In this document: piece after piece, positions 35,824 through 44,689 of the stretch
Layout: each line of letters opens with the position of its first letter
Position numbering within the stretch: the first letter of the stretch is position 1
NCBI GenBank assembly: GCA_902826095.1
Contig: CADEDN010000021.1
Span: 1 to 48,019, forward strand
Length of the DNA stretch: 48,019 nt
Origin: an uncultured Alphaproteobacteria bacterium
GTDB lineage: Bacteria; Pseudomonadota; Alphaproteobacteria; Caulobacterales; Parvularculaceae
Reading direction: 5' to 3'
Translations under genes and position numbers: made by a program
The notes under the pieces: model-generated
Seen by the model: only the letters and a program-made list of their open reading frames with translations
The model's database searches: none
What the model was told of the DNA's origin: nothing

Positions 35824-36512
35824 GCCGCTTCGGCGCTTTTCGCCGATCGCGCGTAGCCGTCGAAAAGATCGAGCATGCGTTCCCGCCATGCGATGACGGC
35901 TTCAGGCGCCTTGTAAAAATCCGTCGTCGTCACTGCGCGCTGCCACATGAACGGGCCCATCGCGACATAATCGCAGAGATTGGGCGCTGCTCCCCCAAGA
36001 TACCGGCTTCCGGAAAGCGGCGCGGCGAGCACGCCTAGCGCTGCTTCCACCCTTTCAGCGACGCCGGGCGTCGCGGCGAATTCCTCGATCGTCCGGCCGA
36101 ACCGCGCTTCGCGGCTCTTGCGAAAATATTCCTGATCTTCCGCGCGGGCCAGTTTCAGGATCCGCGGCGTCAAATACGGGCTGATCGCCGGATAAAATGA
36201 GGCGGAAAGCCACGCTGCCAAAAATTCCGCGGCTGCGCGCTCGGCTTTCGTGGCGAGGAGGGGGTTTTGCGGATATTTCCGGTCGAGCCACTGGGTGATG
36301 ACAGGGCTGTCCTTGATCATCTCGCCATTGTCTACCAGCACCGGAACTTTGCCGTAGTCAGGGTCCGGATATTTCGACTTGTCTGCGAACGGAACGGTCT
36401 TCAATTCAAACGGCAGCCCCTTGTGGAGAAGGGCGAATTTGACGGTCCAGCAATAGGCGCTCGGCCGCAATTCCTCATCGCCAAGAGCAAGATCGTAGAG
36501 GATGCGCGTCAT
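35820..36512 (-). CDS. Glutathione S-transferase family protein
   Basis: A 230-residue GST. The thioredoxin-fold N-terminal domain has PSAYCWTVKFALLHKGLPFE and the cis-Pro motif GKVPVLVDNG, followed by KDSPVITQWLDRKYP; the rest is the helical C-terminal domain. The form recalls beta-etherase/LigE-type GSTs, but the substrate is unknown. ATG 36512 lies one base after the lipA stop; its ribosome site (GAGG) lies within lipA. It overlaps the COQ10-like gene by four bases. Its insertion between lipA and the COQ10-like gene is unusual to my knowledge. Confidence 0.9.
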   Translation of the reverse strand: MTRILYDLALGDEELRPSAYCWTVKFALLHKGLPFELKTVPFADKSKYPDPDYGKVPVLVDNGEMIKDSPVITQWLDRKYPQNPLLATKAERAAAEFLAAWLSASFYPAISPYLTPRILKLARAEDQEYFRKSREARFGRTIEEFAATPGVAERVEAALGVLAAPLSGSRYLGGAAPNLCDYVAMGPFMWQRAVTTTDFYKAPEAVIAWRERMLDLFDGYARSAKSAEAA

Positions 36513-36513
36513 C

Positions 36514-37455
36514 TCAGCCTCGGGCCCGACGCGCCGCCTGCAGGCGTGCGAAGTCTTCACCGGCATGGTGGGACGAGCGTGTCAACGGGCTCGACGCGAC
36601 CATCAGGAATCCCTTGGCGCGGGCGATCGTCTCATAGGAGCTGAATTCTTCTGGCGTCACAAATCGATCAATCGCGGCGTGCTTGCGCGTCGGCTGTAGA
36701 TATTGACCAATGGTGATGAAGTCGACGCCCGCCGTGCGCATATCGTCCATCACCTGCATCACTTCCTCCCGCGTCTCCCCGAGCCCGACCATGATGCCGG
36801 ATTTCGTGAACATGGTCGGATCGCGATCCTTCACTTTTTCCAGCAGGCGCAGCGAATGGAAATAGCGCGCGCCCGGCCGGATCGAGAGATAGAGGCGCGG
36901 GACGGTTTCAAGGTTATGATTGAAAACGTCCGGCTTAGAATCGATGACGATCTCGGCTGCGCCGTCCTTTCGTAAAAAGTCGGGAGTCAAAATCTCGATG
37001 GTGGTGGCGGAATTTTTCAGGCGGATCGCCCGAACTGCCCTGGCGAAATGATCGGCGCCGCCGTCAACGAGGTCGTCGCGATCAACCGATGTGATGACGA
37101 CGTGGGAAAGACCCATTTCGGAGACCGCGATCGCGACATTGTCGGGCTCAGCCGGATCGAGCGGCGCCGGCAGGCCGGTCTTCACATTGCAAAAGGCGCA
37201 GGCTCTGGTGCAGGTGTCGCCCATGATCATCATCGTCGCGTGTTTTTGCGACCAGCACTCCCCGATATTCGGACAGGCCGCCTCTTCGCAGACAGTGTGA
37301 AGATTCTTGGAGCGGACGATGTCGCGCGTCACCGCATAGCCGGCGCCTGTCGGCGCTTTCACGCGGATCCAGTCCGGTTTGCGCAGCAGCGGCGTTTCCG
37401 GCCGGTTCTGCTTTTCCGGGTGCCGTGACCTGGTTTGATCGATCAAAGTCGCCAT
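36514..37455 (-). CDS. lipA: Lipoyl synthase LipA
   Basis: A 313-residue radical SAM enzyme inserting sulfur into protein-bound octanoate. It carries both iron-sulfur cluster motifs: the auxiliary CX4CX5C (Cys56, Cys61, Cys67 in [12 protein letters not shown]) and the SAM motif CX3CX2C (Cys82, Cys86, Cys89). The C-terminal RSS motif that ligates the auxiliary cluster appears as [11 protein letters not shown] 37455 starts the conserved N-terminus; the frame to 37689 is open but crosses the terminator at 37509-37535. It heads the run lipA-GST-COQ10-like. Confidence 0.97.
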   Translation of the reverse strand: MATLIDQTRSRHPEKQNRPETPLLRKPDWIRVKAPTGAGYAVTRDIVRSKNLHTVCEEAACPNIGECWSQKHATMMIMGDTCTRACAFCNVKTGLPAPLDPAEPDNVAIAVSEMGLSHVVITSVDRDDLVDGGADHFARAVRAIRLKNSATTIEILTPDFLRKDGAAEIVIDSKPDVFNHNLETVPRLYLSIRPGARYFHSLRLLEKVKDRDPTMFTKSGIMVGLGETREEVMQVMDDMRTAGVDFITIGQYLQPTRKHAAIDRFVTPEEFSSYETIARAKGFLMVASSPLTRSSHHAGEDFARLQAARRARG

Positions 37456-37508
37456 GGCGACCCTGTAGCAGCGCCGCCAAGTCTTTTGTAGGCCCCGCCC
37501 CAAAAGCA

Positions 37509-37535
37509 ATGCGGGCGCCCAGGGGGCGCCCGCAT
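37509..37535 (-). terminator. Terminator hairpin after the 37559-38284 gene
   Basis: ATGCGGGCGCCC (37509-37520) pairs perfectly over 12 bases with GGGCGCCCGCAT (37524-37535) around loop AGG. Read on the minus strand, it lies 23 bases beyond the stop of the gene at 37559 and is followed by TGCTTTTGG, a short T-run. It separates that gene from lipA. Confidence 0.75.
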
Positions 37536-37558
37536 CTGGATCCGATCGGCGGTTGCTT

Positions 37559-38284
37559 TTATAGCATGCGCTCGACGGACTCGACGACTTCATCGAACGG
37601 GCGATGTATGATCGCGCCGTCCATCGGCTCCCCAAGGGATGTGTTGATGGCCTCCCAGGCGTCGACGGAACGAATGCGCAGCGGATCATTGTGGGCGGTC
37701 GCGAGCTTTGAGGCTTCCGTCGAGAACTTGACGATGTCGCGGCTCACCGGCAGGCGCAACCACCGCCAGACGCGACGATCGAGCTCTCCATTGATGAAAA
37801 GATTCCAGCGCTCATCGACCTCGGATTTGTCAATCGAGAAGAAAAGCGTCTTGAAATCGCCGGCGTCGACGAAGACGAGCACGCCGTTGTCGTGCTCGAA
37901 GTACCGCGGCGCGCGCGCAAGGCTCAAGAAGGACAATTCGCCAAAGCCGCATTTCAAGTCGGCGACCGCCCGTCTCTTCTCAACCGTCCGCGCCTCGAAT
38001 TCATCAACGAGTTTCGGCCACGCCTCTCGCCCTACAAGGTAGAGCCCCCCAAGACCAACGATCAAATAACTCGCTGCGACTTGAAACAAGTGGTTGAGCC
38101 CGCCCGCATGGTAAACGAACGCCATCACCATCGGCGCGGTGAAGGCGAATGTCGCCGCCAGCGGTCGCTTGAACCCGATCAGGTCCTCGCGTGCGAAGTC
38201 CATGATATTGTCAACAAACTGCGCCGACCGCTTCAGGCGGATTTCCACCGGCGCAGGGATGGCGACGCGGTCTGTATTCAACAT
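37559..38284 (-). CDS. Two-helix membrane protein, unknown function
   Basis: A 241-residue protein with a short charged N-terminus, two adjacent hydrophobic helices (about residues 41-62 and 68-85) and a 150-residue soluble domain. The soluble part has a beta-rich stretch ([25 protein letters not shown]) followed by [22 protein letters not shown] recognise no family. The hairpin topology leaves both ends on the same side, probably in the cytoplasm. A strong terminator follows. It stands alone between lipA and the PilZ-like gene. Confidence 0.7.
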   Translation of the reverse strand: MLNTDRVAIPAPVEIRLKRSAQFVDNIMDFAREDLIGFKRPLAATFAFTAPMVMAFVYHAGGLNHLFQVAASYLIVGLGGLYLVGREAWPKLVDEFEARTVEKRRAVADLKCGFGELSFLSLARAPRYFEHDNGVLVFVDAGDFKTLFFSIDKSEVDERWNLFINGELDRRVWRWLRLPVSRDIVKFSTEASKLATAHNDPLRIRSVDAWEAINTSLGEPMDGAIIHRPFDEVVESVERML

Positions 38285-38445
38285 GGGGAGACGACTCCTC
38301 TTTAAGGACGCACCTTTTCACGGAGGAGAATCGCGGAAATCTGTTGCGGGGCAGTTTCAACCGGCGATGCAATTAATGTTGAGTTTATCGACAATGCGCT
38401 CAACTCGGCGCACGAGAAAGTCAGCAATTTTCAGGAACTTGAATC

Positions 38446-38850
38446 TCAGGCGGCGTCGCTCCAGCGCAAGATTGCGACGCCGACTTCATGTTCCTTTTGC
38501 CATGCTTTGCGGACAATGCCGATAAAGCGAAGGGTCGGAATAGACAACGCGAATTCGTCCGGACATTCGTCGGAATTGTGAAATTCCAGGCGAAGGCCTG
38601 AAAAGCTTTGGTCGACGACCCGACAACTCGTTTCTCGACCAATTTCGAACACCGCCGAACCGACGCGAAAGGCCGGCTCCCGCTTGCTCTGCCGACAATC
38701 ATCGCGCATCGCAGCGGCGCCGTCGGACCGCCGCGATTTTTCGACCGTTCTCAACCGTTCGACGAGGCGTTCGCGCAGCGCGGCTTCGACAGCAGGATCA
38801 ATCGCTTCTTCCGATTTCTTTCGTCCAATCTTGAACCCCAGGATCGCCAT
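38446..38850 (-). CDS. PilZ-like domain protein
   Basis: A 134-residue protein with a charged helical N-terminus and a C-terminal beta-barrel resembling PilZ. CRVVDQSFSGLRLEF fits the DxSxxG part of the c-di-GMP site, and FIGIVRKAWQKEHEVGVAIL the later strands. The RxxxR element is weak: RDDCRQSKREP lies about 20 residues upstream, so nucleotide binding is unsure. ATG 38850 is preceded by GCGGAG; an upstream start at 38934 would add 28 residues. Confidence 0.65.
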   Translation of the reverse strand: MAILGFKIGRKKSEEAIDPAVEAALRERLVERLRTVEKSRRSDGAAAMRDDCRQSKREPAFRVGSAVFEIGRETSCRVVDQSFSGLRLEFHNSDECPDEFALSIPTLRFIGIVRKAWQKEHEVGVAILRWSDAA

Positions 38851-38994
38851 CGCCGCCGCTCCGCACTCTCTGGCGTCGCCTCGCGCCGCCATTTCGCCTC
38901 TTGCGGGAATTTCATGCAATCCTTGCGCCAGCAAGGCGAAGCAGCCTGGTGCGCCATATCGGGACCGGCGCCGGAGCGCTAATTTGAGAAGAGA

Positions 38995-40833
38995 TTAATC
39001 AAGTTCGAAACGGTCTTTGTAATCGACCTTCAGCGCCGGGTCCTGTTCTTCCTTGAGAAGCAGACAATTGCCGACGACAAGCACTTCAATCTCTGTGCCC
39101 ATCAGGCACCTGAATGCGTCCTCGGGCGTGCAGACGATCGGCTCGCCGCGAACGTTGAAACTGGTGTTGACCACCACCGGGCAACCCGTTCGTTGCTTGA
39201 ATGCGTCAATTAGAGCCCAATAGCGCGGATTGGTTTCCTTGTGCACGGTCTGGACGCGCGCGGAATAGTCGACATGCGTGACCGCGGGGATCTCCGAACG
39301 GACAATATTGAGCTTGTCGATGCCGAATAGCGCTTCTTCGCTTGCGGACATCTTGCGGATGCGTTCGCCCTTAACGCCGGCGACCAGCAGCATATAGGGG
39401 CTGTCGCCGTCGAGGTCGAACCAATCAGATACGTCTTCGCGCAGGACGGAAGGCGCGAACGGCCGGAAGCTCTCGCGATATTTGACCTTAAGGTTCAAAA
39501 GCTTCTGCATGGCGGGCGAACGCGGGTCGCCGAGGATCGACCGCGCTCCTAGCGCCCGCGGACCAAACTCCATGCGACCCTGCATCCAGCCAACCGCCTT
39601 GCCGTCAGCGAGCGCTTGCGCCGTTTCCGAAATGATTGCGCGATCATCAAACGTCGTGAACCGAGCGCCGGCGGCTCTCAGGCGCTTTTCGATATCAGCC
39701 TGTTCATACGCTGGCCCGAGATAGGCGCCGCGCATGCGGTCCTGATGATTGCTCAGCGGGGCGCGCGGCTTGTCATGGAACTGGTGCCATGCGGCGAGCG
39801 CCGCGCCGAGCGCGCCGCCAGCGTCGCCGGCCGCGGGTTGAATCCAGATATTGTCGAAAACGCCTTCCTTCAGAAGCTTGCCGTTGGCGACGCAATTGAG
39901 CGCAACGCCGCCGGCAAGACAGAGATTTTTCTCGCCCGTCGTGCGTCCGGCTTCACGCGCAAGACCCATCACTGCAAGTTCAGTCACCGCCTGGATCGAC
40001 GCGGCGATGTCCATTTCGCGCTGCGTCAGTTTTTGTTCCGGTTTGCGCGGCGGGCCGCCGAAGAGCTTATCGAACTCGCTCCCCGTCATCGTCAGCCCGG
40101 TGCAATAGTCGAAGAACTTCTGATTGAGCCAGAACGAGCCGTCCTCACGAAGATCGATCAAATTGTCGAGGATCAACTGCGCGTATTTCGGCTCGCCGTA
40201 AGGCGCAAGGCCCATCAGCTTGTACTCGCCCGAATTCACTTTGAAGCCGGTGTAGTAAGTGAACGCCGAATAGAGAAGGCCGATCGAATGCGGGAAATGA
40301 ATCTCGCGTTCGATCTCGAGACGATTGCCCTGCCCTCTTCCGATCGAGGTTGTGCACCATTCGCCGACGCCGTCCATCGTGAGAACAGCCGCGCTGTCGA
40401 ACGGCGACGCGAAATACGCGCTCGCCGCATGCGACTGATGGTGCTCGGTGAATAGCATCGAGCCGTTCCAGGCGTCGCCGCCCTTTTGATTGGTCAGGGA
40501 TTTCTTTAGCCCGGATTTCTGGAACAGTTTTTCCTTGATCCAGACGGGTATCGCCATCTGAAACGATCGAAAACCCTGCGGCGCCGTTGCGAGATAGGTC
40601 TCTAGAAGCCGTTCGAACTTGATCAGCGGTTTTTCAAAGAATGCGACATGGTCGACGCCGTCGAGACCGCAGCCCGCCTCTTCAAGGCAATAGGCGACCG
40701 CATTCTTCGGAAATCGCGGGTCGTGCTTGACTCGCGAAAACCGCTCTTCCTGCGCCGCCGCCACGATTTCGCCGTCGGCGACGATCGCCGCGGCGCTATC
40801 GTGATAGAAGGCTGAAATCCCCAATATTCGCAT
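38995..40833 (-). CDS. NodU/SxtI-family carbamoyltransferase
   Basis: A 612-residue O-carbamoyltransferase. The N-terminal Kae1-like ATPase domain has ILGISAFYHDSAAAIV, the metal-binding EHHQSHAASAYFASPF, LTMDGVGEW and CLAGGVALNCVANGKL. The C-terminal YrdC-like part carries MEFGPRALGARSILGDPR. It transfers carbamoyl from carbamoyl phosphate to a hydroxyl via carbamoyl-adenylate; relatives act on Nod factors, antibiotics and saxitoxin (SxtI). It is last in a four-gene run with DUF5989, SxtJ-like and SGNH genes. The acceptor is unknown. ATG 40833 is preceded in frame by TTG at 40836. Confidence 0.93.
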   Translation of the reverse strand: MRILGISAFYHDSAAAIVADGEIVAAAQEERFSRVKHDPRFPKNAVAYCLEEAGCGLDGVDHVAFFEKPLIKFERLLETYLATAPQGFRSFQMAIPVWIKEKLFQKSGLKKSLTNQKGGDAWNGSMLFTEHHQSHAASAYFASPFDSAAVLTMDGVGEWCTTSIGRGQGNRLEIEREIHFPHSIGLLYSAFTYYTGFKVNSGEYKLMGLAPYGEPKYAQLILDNLIDLREDGSFWLNQKFFDYCTGLTMTGSEFDKLFGGPPRKPEQKLTQREMDIAASIQAVTELAVMGLAREAGRTTGEKNLCLAGGVALNCVANGKLLKEGVFDNIWIQPAAGDAGGALGAALAAWHQFHDKPRAPLSNHQDRMRGAYLGPAYEQADIEKRLRAAGARFTTFDDRAIISETAQALADGKAVGWMQGRMEFGPRALGARSILGDPRSPAMQKLLNLKVKYRESFRPFAPSVLREDVSDWFDLDGDSPYMLLVAGVKGERIRKMSASEEALFGIDKLNIVRSEIPAVTHVDYSARVQTVHKETNPRYWALIDAFKQRTGCPVVVNTSFNVRGEPIVCTPEDAFRCLMGTEIEVLVVGNCLLLKEEQDPALKVDYKDRFELD

Positions 40834-40846
40834 CAACGGCGCCGTC

Positions 40847-40996
40847 CTAGAACAGCGAATAGATGAACGGCGCGATCGGCGACCCTTGCGTCAAAAGGAT
40901 CAACCCGCCGAAGATTGTCAGCATCAGCAGAACCGGCAGCAGCCAGAACTTCTTCCGCGCTTTCATGAAATTCCAAAGCTCAACGATGAAGTCCAT
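40847..40996 (-). CDS. DUF5989/SxtK-like small membrane protein
   Basis: A 49-residue protein with one transmembrane helix (FWLLPVLLMLTIFGGLILL) after a basic amphipathic start (ELWNFMKARKK), ending APFIYSLF. This is the whole pattern of DUF5989, which accompanies NodU-type carbamoyltransferases and corresponds to SxtK in saxitoxin clusters. AAGGAG lies six bases before the ATG. It ends 13 bases before the carbamoyltransferase. Its role is unknown; it may tether that enzyme to the membrane. Confidence 0.9.
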   Translation of the reverse strand: MDFIVELWNFMKARKKFWLLPVLLMLTIFGGLILLTQGSPIAPFIYSLF

Positions 40997-41015
40997 TTCA
41001 CACTCCTTCGAATTC

Positions 41016-41468
41016 TCAAAACTGGTTTGGCATGGTCTTGGGATCGGGGCCTGGCGGCTCACGAACGACCCAATAGCTTTCCTCTGGCGATCTTTTGTTC
41101 CGGCGCAGCGGATCATGCCCGCGAGCCCTCATCACAAGCCCAATTGGGATGAAAGTGATCAGGTAAAGAAGCCCCATGATGATCGGCGTCATGATCATCC
41201 CGAGGAGTAGACCAAACTTCATCCAGAGCCTGTTCGGCGTCGTGAGAATCGCCGGCCAGATGATTCCAAGCAAGACAAGCGGCGCGCCGACGAGAGTGAA
41301 AATCCGCACCAGCCAGCCTGAGTGCCCGCCGACAAAGTAGCTGAGCCCGGCGATCGCCAGCATGATGCCGCCGACAATCAGGCCGAACGAACGATTGGAA
41401 GGGCCGGCGATTTCCTCCGCGGTCGAGGCCGCCTCGTGAGGGGCCAGAATTTTTTTTCCCGCGCTCAT
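41016..41468 (-). CDS. SxtJ family membrane protein
   Basis: A 150-residue protein with about three hydrophobic segments (near residues 28-46, 52-72 and 84-112), the first two flanking GGHSGWLVRI. The Pro-rich C-terminus holds RRNKRSPEESYWVVREPP, which I associate with SxtJ-family proteins of carbamoyltransferase gene sets. Biochemical function is unknown. It overlaps the SGNH hydrolase stop by ATGA and ends 19 bases before the DUF5989 gene, so all are co-translated. Confidence 0.85.
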   Translation of the reverse strand: MSAGKKILAPHEAASTAEEIAGPSNRSFGLIVGGIMLAIAGLSYFVGGHSGWLVRIFTLVGAPLVLLGIIWPAILTTPNRLWMKFGLLLGMIMTPIIMGLLYLITFIPIGLVMRARGHDPLRRNKRSPEESYWVVREPPGPDPKTMPNQF

Positions 41469-42820
41469 TTCACGATACCAAGCGACTTTGCATGCGCAAC
41501 CGCGAATTCCGCGACGTATTGCGCGCCTTTTTCACTGAAATGACCGTCAGGCGCGTAAAAGGATCGAGGATCGCCTGAACGCTCCATATTCGGCGCAAGA
41601 CTGATGAATTTAACCTCGGCGCGTTTGGCGGCGTCAGCGACGAATTTTTCGCTGTCGGCAAAGGCGAATGTGTTGGGCAACGCGCCGCGAAACCGCTCGG
41701 CGCGCGGTACGTAAAGAATGACCAGATCCCCGCCCCAGGACTTTGTGAGGTCGCGCATCCGTTCGATGACTGTTTCAAACTCCGGGATCGGCTTTGGTTG
41801 CGCCGGGTAATGGAGACCAAGGACGGCCCAGGTTTGAGTGAGTGCGAAGAAATTCCTTAAAACGCGCACTTCATAGGTTTTCGATGCGGTTCCCTCCCGC
41901 GCCCAAAAGTCAGCGACGGCTTTCCTCGCGGCGTCAATTTTTTCGGGGTGGAGCGCCGGCGACCCGAACGGCGCCTTCGGCAGCAGACTCTCGCGGAGCC
42001 ACGGAGACGTCAGCTCGCTTTCGAGATTTTCCCAATCATTGCCGGCATAGTAGATCAATACCGTCAATTTCGGCTGCAGCTGCGGTCCATACCTGCCGAG
42101 CGTCGCAAGCTCCATCAACGGACCGTTCCCGCGAAGACCGAGCGACGCCGTTTTCGGAAGAGATTTGCGCGCTAGCGAGGCGACGTCTTCGCCGGATTTC
42201 TGGCACATCCCTTCAACGAAGGAGTCGCCGACGACGATTAGATCGAGCGGCCCGGCATCGTAGATAGAATTCGGATTGTTGAATCCGTATCTGTCGGCCT
42301 TATAAACGACGGCGCCGGCATCGGGTCGGACGCAAAGAAGAACATCTTCATTTGGGATGCCGCCGAGAAACGAATTCGCAAGCGAAGCCCCGCTTTCGCC
42401 GATCGCGAGATTCAATTGGCGCGCGGTGGCGCCGGGCGGCAGGGCGTTGCGCACATGCAGCGCGCTGATCCTCGGATCAACGGTCGACTCCGACGTCGCA
42501 ATCACTTTTTTCAAGAGCTGGTAGTTAGCGACAGCCTCATGCAGGAAGAGCGCCCCGAGGATCGCGCAAACATAAATGCCGGTCATCAACGCCGTGGAAG
42601 GTTTCGCCTTGAAGGCCGCCCATACGAGAAAGGCGGCGAAAGCAAGCGGAACCAGAACGTATCGGATGAATAGCGGAGCGGCGCTGCCAAATTCGGCGAA
42701 GTTCAACACCGCGTAACCGGCCGTGAGCGCAAAATAAGCTCCGGGCAGCAGGCATAGAATGGCGGCGACGCGCCGGCCGGCGCCCGCGGACTCATTTTCT
42801 ACTGGATGTGATCCAGCCAC
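41465..42820 (-). CDS. Membrane-anchored SGNH/GDSL hydrolase-like protein
   Basis: A 451-residue protein (from GTG 42820) with about three N-terminal hydrophobic helices, then a large soluble domain, probably periplasmic. The SGNH fold is indicated by VVGDSFVEGMCQ (block I Ser), RGNGPLMEL (Gly/Asn block), YYAGNDWENL (Asn block) and APDGHFSEKGAQYVAE (Asp-x-x-His). It may add or remove acyl groups on a glycan or lipid. GGGGGA lies about nine bases before GTG 42820; a TTG at 42880 would add 20 unlikely residues. Its stop overlaps the SxtJ-like start. Confidence 0.82.
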   Translation of the reverse strand: MAGSHPVENESAGAGRRVAAILCLLPGAYFALTAGYAVLNFAEFGSAAPLFIRYVLVPLAFAAFLVWAAFKAKPSTALMTGIYVCAILGALFLHEAVANYQLLKKVIATSESTVDPRISALHVRNALPPGATARQLNLAIGESGASLANSFLGGIPNEDVLLCVRPDAGAVVYKADRYGFNNPNSIYDAGPLDLIVVGDSFVEGMCQKSGEDVASLARKSLPKTASLGLRGNGPLMELATLGRYGPQLQPKLTVLIYYAGNDWENLESELTSPWLRESLLPKAPFGSPALHPEKIDAARKAVADFWAREGTASKTYEVRVLRNFFALTQTWAVLGLHYPAQPKPIPEFETVIERMRDLTKSWGGDLVILYVPRAERFRGALPNTFAFADSEKFVADAAKRAEVKFISLAPNMERSGDPRSFYAPDGHFSEKGAQYVAEFAVAHAKSLGIVK

Positions 42821-43044
42821 CCGATGGTCCCCCGCACTCTCCCAACAAGTCCACCCTACCGGCTTGAATATTTTATGCAAACCTTTGAATCATCATCGTG
42901 ATCAATCGCCGCATCCGATTTTGGCGTAGCCTGCTCGGTAATGCGACAATCGCGTGTGGACTTGATCGCGCGGCTGTCTGAATTCGATTTTACCTTGCGC
43001 GATAATCTGCTAAGGGGCGCCAATTCGCCAAATGGGAGAACAGG

Positions 43045-44157
43045 ATGCGCGTCGGGGTTCCAAAGGAAATCAAGAACAATGAATTCCGCGTCGGCATGAC
43101 GCCTGGCGCCGTTCGCGAATATGTCGCGCACGGTCATAAGGTCATGGTCCAGACGAATGCCGGCGCCGGCATCAAGGCGAGCGACGCCGATTACAAGACC
43201 GCCGGCGCGACAATCGCCTCTGACGCGAAAACCATCTTCGCCGAAAACGATATGATTGTGAAAGTGAAGGAGCCGCAGCCTTCTGAGTATGTGCAGCTGC
43301 GCGAAGGACAGATCCTTTACACCTATCTCCACCTCGCGCCGGATCCGGAGCAAACTAAAGGACTCCTAAAAGCGGGCGTCACCGGTGTCGCCTATGAAAC
43401 CGTCACTGATGATCATGGCGGTCTGCCGCTCCTCGCGCCGATGAGCGAGGTCGCCGGCCGTCTCGCCATTCAGGCGGCCGCTTACGCGTTGACAGCGCCG
43501 CAGGGCGGACGCGGGCTCTTGATGGGCGGGGTTCCCGGCGTGCTGCCGGCGAAAGTTCTGGTGATCGGCGGCGGCGTCGTCGGCACGCATGCAGCGAAAA
43601 TGGCGATCGGGCTTGGCGCGGAAGTGACGATCCTTGACCGCAATCTCCGCCGTCTCGCCTATCTCGATGACATTTTTGGCGGTCGCGTGAAGACGCGCTA
43701 TTCGACTTTCGAAGCGCTGGCGGAAGAAACCGATAAGGCCGATGTCGTGGTCGGCGCCGTCCTCATCCCGGGCGCCTCGGCCCCGAAACTTGTCACCCGG
43801 CAAATGCTGAAAGGCATGAAGCAAGGCGCGGTGCTGGTTGACGTTTCGATCGATCAGGGCGGCTGTTTTGAAACGTCGAAAGCGACGACCCATGCTGAGC
43901 CGACCTACTCGGTTGACGGCGTCGTCCACTATTGCGTCGCGAACATGCCAGGCGCGGTGCCGTTGACGTCGTCCCATGCCCTCAATAACGCCACCCTCGC
44001 CTACGGCCTCCAACTAGCCGACCAGGGGCTCGAAGCTCTGAGAAAAAACAAGCACTTAAGGAATGGTCTCAACGTTCATCGCGGCATGGTCACGCACCAT
44101 GCCGTCGCAGAAGCGCTCGGGCTTGCTTTCAAGGACCCGGTCGAAGCCTTGAAATAG
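43045..44157 (+). CDS. ald: Alanine dehydrogenase
   Basis: A 370-residue NAD-dependent enzyme interconverting alanine with pyruvate and ammonia. The N-terminus RVGVPKEIKNNEFRVGMTPGAV and TYLHLAPDPEQTKGLL match Ald; the Rossmann motif is VIGGGVVGTHAAKMAIGLGA, and VDVSIDQGGCFETSKATTH is also diagnostic. It feeds alanine into central metabolism and fits the catabolic enzymes elsewhere in the window. GGAGAA precedes the ATG. The 224-base spacer upstream holds a GATAAT hexamer at 43001-43006 that could be a -10 element; no -35 is clear, and no Lrp-type regulator gene is adjacent. Confidence 0.96.
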   Translation: MRVGVPKEIKNNEFRVGMTPGAVREYVAHGHKVMVQTNAGAGIKASDADYKTAGATIASDAKTIFAENDMIVKVKEPQPSEYVQLREGQILYTYLHLAPDPEQTKGLLKAGVTGVAYETVTDDHGGLPLLAPMSEVAGRLAIQAAAYALTAPQGGRGLLMGGVPGVLPAKVLVIGGGVVGTHAAKMAIGLGAEVTILDRNLRRLAYLDDIFGGRVKTRYSTFEALAEETDKADVVVGAVLIPGASAPKLVTRQMLKGMKQGAVLVDVSIDQGGCFETSKATTHAEPTYSVDGVVHYCVANMPGAVPLTSSHALNNATLAYGLQLADQGLEALRKNKHLRNGLNVHRGMVTHHAVAEALGLAFKDPVEALK

Positions 44158-44275
44158 CCGCTTCGACGCCTCAATTCACATTCGGTTGAAATGGCCCGAT
44201 TTTCGGGCGGTTCGTCGCATAATCCCTTGATTTGTGCAACGCACCGGCCGAGCGTTAGGTTAGGGAGAAACCATA

Positions 44276-44635
44276 ATGCGCCATTATCTTATAGCGATTG
44301 CGCTGGCTGCGGCGTTGTCCATCGGCGCCGCACAGGCCGCCCCGGGATTTGGAGCGTCATCACACCGCCTTGGCGCTTCCGCTAGCGAGCCTTCCAAAAA
44401 GGAGAGCCGCGCGCTCTCGACCTTTGAGGCGTTTCTGGCGATTTTCGGGCTTGACCTTGCCGCCTCGGTCGAACCGGTCGCGGGCGAAACGATGACTGCG
44501 CGCAACAGCAAGACCAAAGAATGCCAGCAGGCGAAGAAGACTGATGTCGCCAAGGCTGAAACGAGAGAGGGCGCGGAAGGCGCGTCAACAAAAGGCAAGT
44601 CGAGAACCGGCGAGCCGGTATATCTCGCCTTCTGA
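44276..44635 (+). CDS. Small exported protein, unknown function
   Basis: A 119-residue protein with a typical Sec signal peptide (HYLIAIALAAALSIGAAQA, cleavage near residue 21). The mature part is polar and Lys/Glu/Thr-rich, with one moderately hydrophobic segment (STFEAFLAIFGLDLAA) and no recognisable domain. GGAGAA lies ahead of the ATG and a strong terminator ends the transcript. It probably resides in the periplasm. I recognise no family. Confidence 0.65.
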   Translation: MRHYLIAIALAAALSIGAAQAAPGFGASSHRLGASASEPSKKESRALSTFEAFLAIFGLDLAASVEPVAGETMTARNSKTKECQQAKKTDVAKAETREGAEGASTKGKSRTGEPVYLAF

Positions 44636-44661
44636 GCGCCGCCGACTTTACGAATTCAAAG

Positions 44662-44689
44662 CCCGCCGTCAGTCCGACGGCGGGTTTTT
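44662..44689 (+). terminator. Rho-independent terminator
   Basis: CCCGCCGTC (44662-44670) pairs with GACGGCGGG (44676-44684) around AGTCC and is followed by TTTTT (44685-44689). It ends the plus-strand gene at 44276-44635. The same DNA encodes the last codons of the convergent PepSY gene, whose TGA lies at 44669-44671. Confidence 0.92.

Noticed and set aside
43001-43006. GATAAT as a defined ald promoter
   Set aside because: It matches a -10 element at five of six bases, but the sequence 17 bases upstream is not -35-like, so I did not list it as a feature.
44195-44207. CCCGATTTTCGGG hairpin after ald as a terminator
   Set aside because: The stem is only 5 bp and no T-run follows.
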